DNA of 5,299 nucleotides from an uncultured Erysipelotrichaceae bacterium (lineage in GTDB: Bacteria; Bacillota_I; Bacilli_A; RF39; UBA660). A model generated the notes under the pieces. The model was not told the DNA's origin. It saw only the letters and a program-made list of their open reading frames with translations, and did no database searches. Both the position numbers and the translations under genes were made by a program. Each line of letters begins with the position of its first letter. Position 1 is the first letter of the stretch. This document shows, piece by piece, positions 1 through 5,299 of the stretch. The stretch is from the NCBI GenBank assembly GCA_902767005.1, contig CACXFY010000193.1, forward strand, positions 1 through 5,299, given 5' to 3'.

Positions 1-903
1 CAATTAGTAAGTAAAATAGCTCGTACTATTGGAAGAGCTCTTAATCTAAATGAAGATTTAATAGAAGCCATAGCTTTAGGACATGATATAGGTCATACAC
101 CACTTGGTCATGCTGGAGAAGCTATATTAAATGAAATAAGTAGAAGAGAATTAGGAGAATATTTTGCTCATAACATTCAAAGTGTCAGACACTATATGAA
201 TGTTGAAAGACAAGGAAGAGGACTTAATCTAACTATTCAAGTACTAGATGGAATAATGTGCCATAATGGAGAAATATTAGATAATACATATACTCCAGTA
301 AAAAAAGATAAAGAAGAATTCTTAAAAGAATATAATGAAGCCTATATTGACTTGCCTAAGTCAAATAAAAATCATCCTATGACATTAGAAGGATGTGTTG
401 TAAGAATAAGTGATATTATTGGCTATATTGGTAGAGATATAGAAGACGCCATAATACTTGGTAATATTAAAAGAGAAGAAATACCAAAAGAAATAATAGA
501 TGTATTAGGTGACAATAACAAAGATATTATTAATACTATTATTTTAGACATAATAAAAAATAGTATTAATAAACCATATATAAAAATGAGTGATGAAGTA
601 TATAATGCTTTGATATCACTAAAAAAGTTTAATTATGAACATATATATTCAAAAAGTATGACAGCTCAGGATAGAGAAAAATATGAACAAGGAATGAATG
701 AATTATATAAACAATATGTAGATGATATTGAGAATAATAATGAAGAAAGTTTAATATATTCAATATTTTTAAATAGTAAGACATCTAACTATTTAGATAA
801 TACATCTACTAAACGACAAGTAATAGATTTTATCTCAGGTATGACAGATGAATTATTTATAAACGAAAGTGAAAAAATACTTGAAAAAAAACGAAAAATG
901 TGA
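1..903 (+). CDS. HD-domain dGTPase-like dNTP triphosphohydrolase (5' end missing)
   Basis: This is the C-terminal 300 residues of a deoxynucleoside triphosphate triphosphohydrolase-like protein. Family members split dNTPs into deoxynucleoside and triphosphate in the cytoplasm. The reading frame is open from base 1 and ends at TGA 901-903; the ATG at 196 is internal, because family motifs lie upstream of it. Seen, numbered from the window edge: HDIGHTPLGHAGE at 28-40, with the metal-binding HD at 28-29; FAHNIQSVR at 55-63; DGIMCHNGE at 83-91; and the third metal-ligand Asp in ISDIIGY (residue 138, bases 412-414), followed by RDIEDAI. The family's C-terminal DFISGMTD motif falls near bases 826-849. 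The first metal-ligand His of the HD fold would lie before base 1 and cannot be checked. No terminator follows the stop; the greA promoter overlaps it instead. Family assignment is firm. Substrate preference (dGTP only, or all dNTPs) cannot be read from the sequence. Confidence 0.9.
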   Translation, partial: QLVSKIARTIGRALNLNEDLIEAIALGHDIGHTPLGHAGEAILNEISRRELGEYFAHNIQSVRHYMNVERQGRGLNLTIQVLDGIMCHNGEILDNTYTPVKKDKEEFLKEYNEAYIDLPKSNKNHPMTLEGCVVRISDIIGYIGRDIEDAIILGNIKREEIPKEIIDVLGDNNKDIINTIILDIIKNSINKPYIKMSDEVYNALISLKKFNYEHIYSKSMTAQDREKYEQGMNELYKQYVDDIENNNEESLIYSIFLNSKTSNYLDNTSTKRQVIDFISGMTDELFINESEKILEKKRKM

Positions 904-909
904 TATAAT
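881..909 (+). promoter_or_regulatory. Sigma-A promoter P1 for greA, extended -10
   Basis: TTGAAA at 881-886 (-35, 5 of 6 consensus), a 17-bp spacer, then perfect TATAAT at 904-909 preceded by TG at 901-902 (TGnTATAAT). The -35 lies in the last codons of the dGTPase-like gene, and its TGA stop supplies the extended -10 TG. Transcription would begin near 916, giving a leader of about 128 nt before greA. Activity is inferred from the match only. Confidence 0.72.
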
Positions 910-928
910 TTTAGCACTTTCTAAGTAA

Positions 929-942
929 TGGGAACAGTCCCA
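929..942. repeat. Short palindrome in the greA leader (5-bp stem)
   Basis: TGGGA-ACAG-TCCCA forms a 5-bp stem with a 4-nt loop, about 13 nt after the expected P1 start site. It is followed by A-runs rather than T-runs, so it is not a terminator on the + strand. On the - strand it would be preceded, not followed, by T-runs. It could be a leader hairpin or a protein-binding palindrome, and a stem this short could also be chance. Confidence 0.35.
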
Positions 943-962
943 AAAAATAGTTAAAAAAGCTT

Positions 963-1000
963 CTTGCCAAGTGTAAAAATATATGCTATACTATGGCAAG
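963..1000. repeat. Perfect 7-bp inverted repeat bracketing promoter P2
   Basis: CTTGCCA at 963-969 and its exact reverse complement TGGCAAG at 994-1000 are separated by 24 bp. The left arm covers the -35 hexamer and the right arm covers the predicted start site. The arm centres are 31 bp apart, about three helical turns. This placement fits an operator bound by a dimeric or looping repressor, but no family motif was recognised and the regulator is unknown. Confidence 0.4.
964..992 (+). promoter_or_regulatory. Sigma-A promoter P2 for greA, extended -10
   Basis: TTGCCA at 964-969, a 17-bp spacer, and TATACT at 987-992 with TG at 984-985 (TGCTATACT, an extended -10). Transcription would start near 999, about 45 nt before greA, so this promoter lies closest to the gene. 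Both hexamers are 5 of 6 consensus. It sits 83 bp downstream of P1, so greA appears to have tandem promoters. Confidence 0.7.
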
Positions 1001-1030
1001 TTAAGCCTAGAGATTAACTAACAAAATATA

Positions 1031-1039
1031 AGAGGTGAT
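1031..1039 (+). promoter_or_regulatory. greA ribosome binding site (decides the start)
   Basis: AGAGGTGAT matches the 16S anti-SD and leaves a 4-nt gap to ATG 1044. It contains an in-frame GTG (1035-1037) that an ORF finder could take as the start; the SD role argues for ATG 1044. Confidence 0.8.
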
Positions 1040-1043
1040 TAAC

Positions 1044-1514
1044 ATGAAAGATAAAAATACAGTTTATTTAACACAAGAAGGATTAGATGATTTAAAGAAA
1101 GAATTAGATGAACTAATTAATGTTAAACGTCCAGAAAATATTCAAGCTATTAAAGAAGCAAGATCTCTAGGAGATTTATCTGAGAATGCTGAATATGATG
1201 CTGCACGTAATGAACAAGCTGTCATCGAAGCACGTATTAAGCAACTTGAAAAGATGTTAGAAAATGTATCAATCATAAAAGAAGTATCAAATGATAAAGT
1301 AAGCATTGGTAACACAGTTGCCATTAAATATGTAGATGATGATGACGAAGAAGAATATAAAATTGTTGGAAGTCAAGAAGCTGATCCATTTGAAAGTAAA
1401 ATTTCTAATGAATCACCAATAGCTCAAGCTCTATTTGATCATAAAGTAGGAGATGTTGTTACTGTAGAAAGTCCAAACGGATCTTACGAAATTGAAATTA
1501 TTGAAATTAAATAG
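1044..1514 (+). CDS. greA: Transcription elongation factor GreA
   Basis: GreA enters the secondary channel of RNA polymerase and stimulates cleavage of the 3' end of RNA in backtracked complexes, rescuing stalled elongation. The 156-residue product has the usual GreA length and both domains: an N-terminal antiparallel coiled coil (about residues 10-77) and a C-terminal FKBP-like domain (about 85-156). The coiled-coil tip carries GDLSENAEYDAAR; D44 and E47 correspond to the catalytic acidic pair D41/E44 of E. coli GreA. The C-terminal family motifs ESPIAQAL and VGDVV are present. An acidic run (residues 98-104) lies in a likely loop of the second domain. The ATG at 1044 is chosen because the SD-like AGAGGTGAT (1031-1039) sits just upstream; a GTG three codons earlier (1035) lies inside that SD and is rejected. 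Two promoters precede the gene and a small membrane-protein gene follows after 7 nt. Confidence 0.97.
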   Translation: MKDKNTVYLTQEGLDDLKKELDELINVKRPENIQAIKEARSLGDLSENAEYDAARNEQAVIEARIKQLEKMLENVSIIKEVSNDKVSIGNTVAIKYVDDDDEEEYKIVGSQEADPFESKISNESPIAQALFDHKVGDVVTVESPNGSYEIEIIEIK

Positions 1515-1521
1515 AGGACAC

Positions 1522-1680
1522 ATGAAAACAATTGAACTCAGCAAAAAGGCATTAATACTTAGTACTTTAATACTTGTTTTAAGTTCAATAATTACATCAG
1601 CGTTTTTATTAACAGTAAATATCAAGCCATTGTTCAAAAGTACTAATGGATTTTCTGTCAAATATGAAATAAAAAAATAA
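1522..1680 (+). CDS. Small single-helix membrane protein, function unknown (52 aa)
   Basis: I do not recognise this protein. It starts with a short basic segment (residues 1-9, with K8 and K9), followed by one strongly hydrophobic helix (about 10-32) and a 20-residue polar tail ending in KK. This fits a single-pass membrane protein, N-terminus inside, or an uncleaved signal anchor; no clear signal-peptidase or lipobox site is visible. ATG 1522 is preferred: AGAGGA (1513-1518) lies immediately upstream, overlapping the greA stop, though its spacing to the ATG is short. In-frame TTG codons at 1492 and 1501 lie inside greA and have no better SD. The gap to greA is 7 nt, so it is probably co-transcribed and translationally linked. 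Its TAA stop is in the intrinsic terminator. Reality as a gene rests on position, SD and hydrophobic pattern; conservation is untested. Confidence 0.62.
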   Translation: MKTIELSKKALILSTLILVLSSIITSAFLLTVNIKPLFKSTNGFSVKYEIKK

Positions 1681-1705
1681 CATAATGTAAATTATGTTTT
1701 TTTTT
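1679..1705 (+). terminator. Intrinsic terminator of the greA transcription unit
   Basis: AACATAAT (1679-1686), loop GTAA, ATTATGTT (1691-1698), with T continuing without break to 1705. The stem is all A-T except one G-C pair, so it is weak, but the U-tract is long (nine T from 1697). The stem begins within the TAA stop of the small gene. A-runs upstream (1671-1677) would give a T-run on the other strand, so it may also work in reverse. Confidence 0.75.
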
Positions 1706-1715
1706 GTTTAAACCC

Positions 1716-1744
1716 TTTAAAAAATAATTTATATAATGTATAAT
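1716..1744 (+). promoter_or_regulatory. Promoter of the envelope-protein operon
   Basis: TTTAAA at 1716-1721 (4 of 6 to the -35 consensus), a 17-bp spacer, and perfect TATAAT at 1739-1744. Start would be near 1751, giving a leader of about 20 nt with the SD-like AGGGAG (1755-1760) before ATG 1771. A second TATAAT at 1732-1737 has no -35 at good spacing. The region is so AT-rich that chance matches are likely, but a promoter is required between the terminator and the next gene. Confidence 0.55.
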
Positions 1745-1770
1745 TATATAGAATAGGGAGAGTAGATAGT

Positions 1771-3348
1771 ATGATTATCAGAAAACCATATGCCTTTTTG
1801 ATAAAAAACTTTAAAAAGATACATATTGCCGCTATCATAATATGGATTTATGTATTCTTTTCTGTATCAAAACTATCTAGCTTTGTCACTGAATTTAGAC
1901 GTTTAGGTGTTTATGATGCTTACAATGAACCAATATCAAGAATTATTAATATATTTTCTATACTAGCAATTTTGTTACTAATCGCAACATCAATTGCTTT
2001 AATGCTTTTATTACGACACAAAAATAAACCTTGGAAATTATACTTAGTACCTACAGTAACTTATGCTGGTCTTTTATTTGTATTCTTATTTACTAGTAGT
2101 TACTTTAACAACTATAATGGTGACTTAGAAACTGCTAATATACGTATGATAAGAGACTTACTTGTTACTTTTAACATCTTACAATATCCATCATTTATAG
2201 TTTTCTTAATACGTGCTTTAGGAATGGACTTAAAGAAGTTTAACTTTAATCAAGATGCTGAATACTTAGAATTAAGTAATGAAGACCGTGAAGAACTAGA
2301 AATTAATATCAACATTGATAAATATGCTTTTGTAAGATTATATCGTAAAACTATTCGTTATATTGGTTATTTTTACACAGAACATAAATTTATTATTAAT
2401 ATTATTCTAGCTGTAATAGCAATAATAATTGTAAAAGATTTATATACATTTATCTTTATTACAAATAAGAGCTATAAAGCTGGAGAAACTCTTAACGCTA
2501 ATGGCTATACTATAACAGTACATAATACTTACTTTACTGACAAAGATTTTGCTGGAAAAGTAATTAGTAAGAAGAGTAATTTTATAATCGCTAATGTCAG
2601 TATAAAAAACAATGAAAGTACAAGAGAATTAAACCTTAATAACTTCCATGTCATTAACGGAGTAAAAATATTTGATTATACTAATAGAACTTTTGCTACT
2701 GAATTCAAAGACATGGGTAAGACTTATGAAGGTGTACATAAAATTAAAAGAGACGAAACAATAGACTTAATACTAATCTTTAAAGTATCTAAAGATTTAA
2801 AAGCAAATAGATTCGTATTATATTATCAAGAATTAGATAAATATCCTCCATATTCAAGAAAAATTAAAACAAAGATTGAAGATGTTTCACATATTCAAAA
2901 AGAAAAGACATTAAATACTGGTGATGAGCTAGATATTAATCTAAATCAAAAGAAAGATACCATAGCATTTGAAGGAATGCAGATATCTAAAGAGTTTGAA
3001 TACATTTATGAAACTTGTGATGCCGAAAACTTGTGTTACAAGCACAGTGAAATAAAAACAGCCCCTAATGGTCAAACAACCTTTATAATACCTTTCTCTT
3101 CAAACGAATTTGAAGGCAAAGAACTAATTGACTTTTTATCTCAGTATGGTAAAATTAATTATATAGATAATAAGAGTAAGACAAAATCTGTAAACATCAA
3201 AAATGCTGTTTCTGGAAAATACAATGGTAAGTACTTATATATCTTTGTACCAGAAGAAGCAAAGGCTTCAAAGAAAACCGAATTTGATTTTGTACTTAGA
3301 AATAAAGAGTATATCTATAGGTTGAATGAAGAGGTGGAAGGAACATGA
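1771..3348 (+). CDS. Five-helix membrane protein with DUF4352-like extracellular domain
   Basis: No named family is recognised over the full 525 residues. Hydrophobic segments lie near residues 18-33, 57-81, 91-112, 129-150 and 207-230. Basic residues flank the predicted inner ends (RKP..KNFKK before helix 1, RHKNKPWK between 2 and 3, RKTIR before 5), so the N-terminus is predicted inside and the 295-residue C-terminal part outside. Residues 151-206 form an acidic-then-basic cytoplasmic loop. The ectodomain has two beta-rich parts. Residues 234-355 resemble DUF4352/Telokin-like domains (a GETLNANGYTITV start, a FIIANVSIKNN strand, and a DETIDLILIFKVS closing strand). Residues 376-518 are unassigned and contain C416 and C422 (C-x5-C), a possible disulfide. 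It has its own promoter and SD AGGGAG. Its TGA stop overlaps the next start (ATGA, 3345-3348), and a TAA follows directly in frame. A surface or assembly scaffold role is inference. Confidence 0.85.
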   Translation: MIIRKPYAFLIKNFKKIHIAAIIIWIYVFFSVSKLSSFVTEFRRLGVYDAYNEPISRIINIFSILAILLLIATSIALMLLLRHKNKPWKLYLVPTVTYAGLLFVFLFTSSYFNNYNGDLETANIRMIRDLLVTFNILQYPSFIVFLIRALGMDLKKFNFNQDAEYLELSNEDREELEININIDKYAFVRLYRKTIRYIGYFYTEHKFIINIILAVIAIIIVKDLYTFIFITNKSYKAGETLNANGYTITVHNTYFTDKDFAGKVISKKSNFIIANVSIKNNESTRELNLNNFHVINGVKIFDYTNRTFATEFKDMGKTYEGVHKIKRDETIDLILIFKVSKDLKANRFVLYYQELDKYPPYSRKIKTKIEDVSHIQKEKTLNTGDELDINLNQKKDTIAFEGMQISKEFEYIYETCDAENLCYKHSEIKTAPNGQTTFIIPFSSNEFEGKELIDFLSQYGKINYIDNKSKTKSVNIKNAVSGKYNGKYLYIFVPEEAKASKKTEFDFVLRNKEYIYRLNEEVEGT

Positions 3349-5141
3349 TAAAGAAGTACAGTAAGTATCTAAAACTTATTATCTGTATTGCTATTGTTAT
3401 CATGTTTGTATGGTTTTTGGTGATATATCCTATGGTATTCTTTAAACAAAGCGAAGCAAAGATGCTAAAAGCAGCAGAAAGATACTATGAAATAAATCCT
3501 ACTATGTTACCATCTGGAACAAGAATCAAGACATTAACATTACAAGATTTATACAATGGTTCTTACATTAAAGAAGATATTTATATTCCATATACAGATA
3601 CACCATGTAACTTAAAAGAAAGTTGGGTAAAAGTAAAGCAAGAAAATGGAAAGTATAAATATTTTACATATCTAAAATGTGGAGTAATAGAATCTCACGT
3701 AGATCATAAAGGACCTAAAATAAAACTAAATGGTAAAGAAGAAATGGTAGTATCAAGACATTCTAAATTTAATGATCCTGGTATTTCTTCAGTTATTGAT
3801 AATACTGATGGTAAATTAGATGTCAAAGATGTCACTATAAAAGGTGAAGTTGACACATCTGAAATAGGGACTTACGAATTATCATATATTGCTTTTGATA
3901 AATTAAAAAACAAAAGTGAGGTAAAAAGAAAAATAATCGTAAAAGAAGTATTAAAAGATACCATAAAAAATGATACAGAAACAGGTTATTATTCTGGAGA
4001 TGATGCTCCTAATTTCTTAAGACTATCAGGAATGATGTTTAGAATAATAGGTATTGATAAAACTGGAATAAGAATCGTAGCTGAAACAGATATTTCTAAT
4101 GTTAATTATGATGGTTTAGATAAATGGTTTGAATACTATTTAAGTAATTTCAGTGATGAAGCTAAAAAATTATTAGTTAAGAATGAGTATTGTAATATGG
4201 CTTTAACTGATACAACACTAGATACAACAAAATGTGATGCTTATACAGAAAAGAGATACGTATACATTCCATCAATTACAGATATTAATTTAACAACCAA
4301 TCAAGAAAGTGGAACATTCTTAAAACTTCCAAGTATGTCTTGGACAGCTAATAAGCAATTAAATTCAAAAAAAGCTTATGTATCTTGGGCATCAGAGTTT
4401 CAAGAAAAGAAACCTTACTTAGCATTCCCATATGAAGACAATTGGGGAGTGAGACCAGTATTAACATTAAAACCTGATGTTATCGTAAAAACTGGAGATG
4501 GCACTTATGAAGAACCTTATGAATTAGGCGATATAAAAATGCCAACAGATAGTCAGTATTTAAATGAAAGATACGTTGGAGAATATTTCTTATATTCTGA
4601 TTATGCATGGAAAATTGTGGCAAAAGAAAAAAATGGCCCAACAAAGGCCATAGCTATGGCAACACTTATGGAACCATCAGATGGAGAAGTTGTTGAAATA
4701 AGCTATCCACAAGACGACAATGTATATAATCCAAAGAAGAAAGATAATATAGGTTATTACATTAACAATAAAGCAAGCAGATACTTTACCACAGATTATA
4801 TTGTTAATCATGAAATAGAAGTTCCAATATATTCTGGAAAAATAAAATATCAAAAAGAAGTAACTACTAAGAAATACAATTTAAAGGTATCAGCTCCAAA
4901 CATGTATGAAATGTTTAGTGCTTTCGAAGAATGGGATGAGGAGTTAGCTTCATATTGGATGCTTAATTCTTCTAAAACAGTTGGAGAAGCAGGAGCAGTC
5001 TTTGACCGAGGTCCAGCTGTAAACGGTGGAATAATACCCGGTGAGATGTTCGGAATAAGACCAGTAGTATATTTCCATAAAAATGTAGTAATAACAAGTG
5101 GACATGGTACATCCATAGATCCATATGTCATAAGAAAGTAG
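3345..5141 (+). CDS. Membrane-anchored surface protein: pilin-like segment, DUF5011/Ig-like domain, duplicated C-terminal domain
   Basis: 598 residues with no single recognised family. Order: a short basic N-terminus and one membrane anchor (about 9-32). A segment (about 34-113) looks like the globular part of Gram-positive type IV pilin-like proteins: helix EAKMLKAAERYYEIN, then TLTLQDLYNGSYIKEDIY, C88 and C112. The prepilin G-F-T-L-x-E cleavage motif is absent. A DUF5011/bacterial Ig-like domain (about 119-200) has the typical pattern: KGPKIKLNG, DPGI, a DNTDGKLD turn, VDTSEIGTYELSYIAFDK. Two divergent copies of one domain follow (about 222-395 and 409-598). Each opens with a beta strand pair around FRIIGI or WKIVAK and ends in G-[VI]-R-P-V and G-x-G-T-x3-P-Y; the layout recalls DUF6273-like domains. 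C283 and C297 lie in copy one. No LPxTG motif is present, so anchoring is by the N-terminal helix. SD AGGTGG (3332-3337) lies 7 nt before the ATG; the 4-nt overlap with the preceding gene implies coupling. Adhesion or carbohydrate binding is inferred. Confidence 0.9.
   Translation: MIKKYSKYLKLIICIAIVIMFVWFLVIYPMVFFKQSEAKMLKAAERYYEINPTMLPSGTRIKTLTLQDLYNGSYIKEDIYIPYTDTPCNLKESWVKVKQENGKYKYFTYLKCGVIESHVDHKGPKIKLNGKEEMVVSRHSKFNDPGISSVIDNTDGKLDVKDVTIKGEVDTSEIGTYELSYIAFDKLKNKSEVKRKIIVKEVLKDTIKNDTETGYYSGDDAPNFLRLSGMMFRIIGIDKTGIRIVAETDISNVNYDGLDKWFEYYLSNFSDEAKKLLVKNEYCNMALTDTTLDTTKCDAYTEKRYVYIPSITDINLTTNQESGTFLKLPSMSWTANKQLNSKKAYVSWASEFQEKKPYLAFPYEDNWGVRPVLTLKPDVIVKTGDGTYEEPYELGDIKMPTDSQYLNERYVGEYFLYSDYAWKIVAKEKNGPTKAIAMATLMEPSDGEVVEISYPQDDNVYNPKKKDNIGYYINNKASRYFTTDYIVNHEIEVPIYSGKIKYQKEVTTKKYNLKVSAPNMYEMFSAFEEWDEELASYWMLNSSKTVGEAGAVFDRGPAVNGGIIPGEMFGIRPVVYFHKNVVITSGHGTSIDPYVIRK
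4008..5138 (+). repeat. Internal protein-level duplication (two copies) within the surface protein
   Basis: Copy A (bases 4008-4529, residues 222-395) and copy B (4569-5138, residues 409-598) share an opening strand (NFLRLSGMMFRII versus EYFLYSDYAWKIV). They also share a late Y-x0-1-W motif (AYVSWAS, SYWMLNS) and a closing block (GVRPVL...TGDGTYEEPYEL versus GIRPVV...SGHGTSIDPYVI). The copies are divergent and not visible as a DNA repeat, so the duplication is old. A 13-residue linker joins them. Confidence 0.7.
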
Positions 5142-5145
5142 GTGG
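5140..5145 (+). promoter_or_regulatory. Ribosome binding site supporting a TTG start for the last gene
   Basis: AGGTGG overlaps the stop of the preceding gene. It sits 4 nt before TTG 5150 and 34 nt before the first in-frame ATG (5180), so it favours a non-ATG start at TTG 5150 or, less usually, CTG 5153. Confidence 0.55.
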
Positions 5146-5149
5146 TTCG

Positions 5150-5299
5150 TTGCTGGTAAAGAAAAAGAAAATTAAGAAGATGAAAGTAATAGCTCCCTTA
5201 TTAATAGTAATGATTTCATGCTTCTTAATTTTAACTGTTTTCTTTGTCAACACAAGTAGTAAGAAGGTATATACAATAGATGTATCTCAGAAACTTGAA
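5150..5299 (+). CDS. N-terminus of a membrane-anchored protein (3' end missing)
   Basis: Fifty codons remain open at the right edge. With TTG 5150 as start the product begins with a very basic stretch (KKKKIKKMK, residues 4-12), then one hydrophobic helix (about 13-33, containing C24), and then a polar segment VNTSSKKVYTIDVSQKLE. This fits a signal anchor with the rest of the protein outside the membrane, like the two genes before it. It starts 8 nt after the preceding stop and has no separate promoter, so it belongs to the same operon. ATG 5180 is an alternative start that would remove most of the basic segment. No lipobox is evident: the helix cysteine is followed by FLIL rather than closing an L-x-x-C cleavage region. 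Family cannot be judged from this fragment. Confidence 0.75.
   Translation, partial: MLVKKKKIKKMKVIAPLLIVMISCFLILTVFFVNTSSKKVYTIDVSQKLE

Noticed and set aside
196..903. dGTPase-like gene starting at ATG 196
   Set aside because: The frame is open to base 1 and the metal-binding HD motif lies at bases 82-87, so the ATG is internal.
928..954. Eight-codon leader ORF (ATG to TAA) in the greA leader
   Set aside because: No convincing SD upstream, no codon pattern typical of attenuation leaders, and no terminator/antiterminator pair follows it.
929..960. Intrinsic terminator for the dGTPase-like gene
   Set aside because: The palindrome is followed by A-runs, not T-runs, and the stem is only 5 bp.
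1035..1043. GTG start of greA at 1035
   Set aside because: The GTG is part of the SD sequence AGAGGTGAT; ATG 1044 gives the normal family length and correct spacing.
1142..1324. 60-codon ORF on the - strand
   Set aside because: It lies wholly inside greA, which has unmistakable family motifs, and has no SD or promoter of its own.
1431..1661. 76-codon ORF on the - strand
   Set aside because: It overlaps the end of greA and nearly all of the small membrane gene. Its hydrophobic look is the complement of the coding helix, and no good SD is present.
1732..1737. First TATAAT before the envelope operon as the -10
   Set aside because: At 17-bp spacing the -35 position reads TAAACC, a poor match; the TATAAT at 1739-1744 pairs better with TTTAAA.
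3345..3460. Standard type IV prepilin N-terminus
   Set aside because: The anchor helix has no G-F-T-L-x-E-like processing site and lacks the conserved Glu, so it is read as an ordinary membrane anchor.
4850..5131. 93-codon ORF on the - strand
   Set aside because: It is a shadow of the conserved C-terminal repeat of the surface protein; no supporting motif.

Overview
The window is AT-rich DNA with a Firmicutes/Bacilli style of gene organisation: SD sequences of the AGGTG/AGAGG type, sigma-A-like promoters with extended -10 elements, dense same-strand genes, and a strong bias to AGA, ATA and TTA codons. TGA is used as a stop (ends of genes 1 and 4) and all eleven Trp residues in the two large genes are TGG, so the genetic code is standard and the source is not a Mycoplasma/Spiroplasma-type TGA-Trp organism. 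My best guess is an uncultivated low-GC gut-type Bacilli lineage (RF39- or Erysipelotrichia-like). That is inference from style and protein resemblance, not a taxonomic assignment.

Layout, all on the + strand. (1) 1-903: the 3' 300 codons of an HD-domain dGTPase-like dNTP triphosphohydrolase, cut at the left edge. (2) 904-1043: a compact regulatory region with two good promoters. P1 overlaps the end of gene 1. P2 is bracketed by a perfect 7-bp inverted repeat. A small palindrome lies between them. (3) 1044-1514: greA, a transcript-cleavage factor with its catalytic acidic tip intact. (4) 1522-1680: a 52-residue one-helix membrane protein of unknown function, 7 nt behind greA, ending inside an intrinsic terminator (1679-1705). 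(5) 1716-5299: a new transcription unit with its own promoter, holding three coupled genes for envelope proteins. The first is a five-helix membrane protein with a large outward-facing beta-rich ectodomain (525 aa, DUF4352-like part). The second is a 598-aa membrane-anchored surface protein (pilin-like segment, DUF5011/Ig-like domain, then two divergent copies of a domain ending in G-[VI]-R-P-V ... G-x-G-T-x3-P-Y). The third is a membrane-anchored protein cut by the right edge.

How they work together: the left part is ordinary housekeeping (nucleotide pool control, transcription elongation). The 1771-5299 operon is the accessory and least understood part. Translational coupling (ATGA overlap between genes 4 and 5, 8-nt gap to gene 6), shared N-terminal anchoring and paired extracellular cysteines suggest the three proteins act together at the cell surface, possibly in a pilus-like or glycan/adhesion context. 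No enzymatic active site was recognised in them, so their function stays open. No mobile element, tRNA, rRNA or CRISPR array was seen, and no gene-free stretch exceeds 150 bases.
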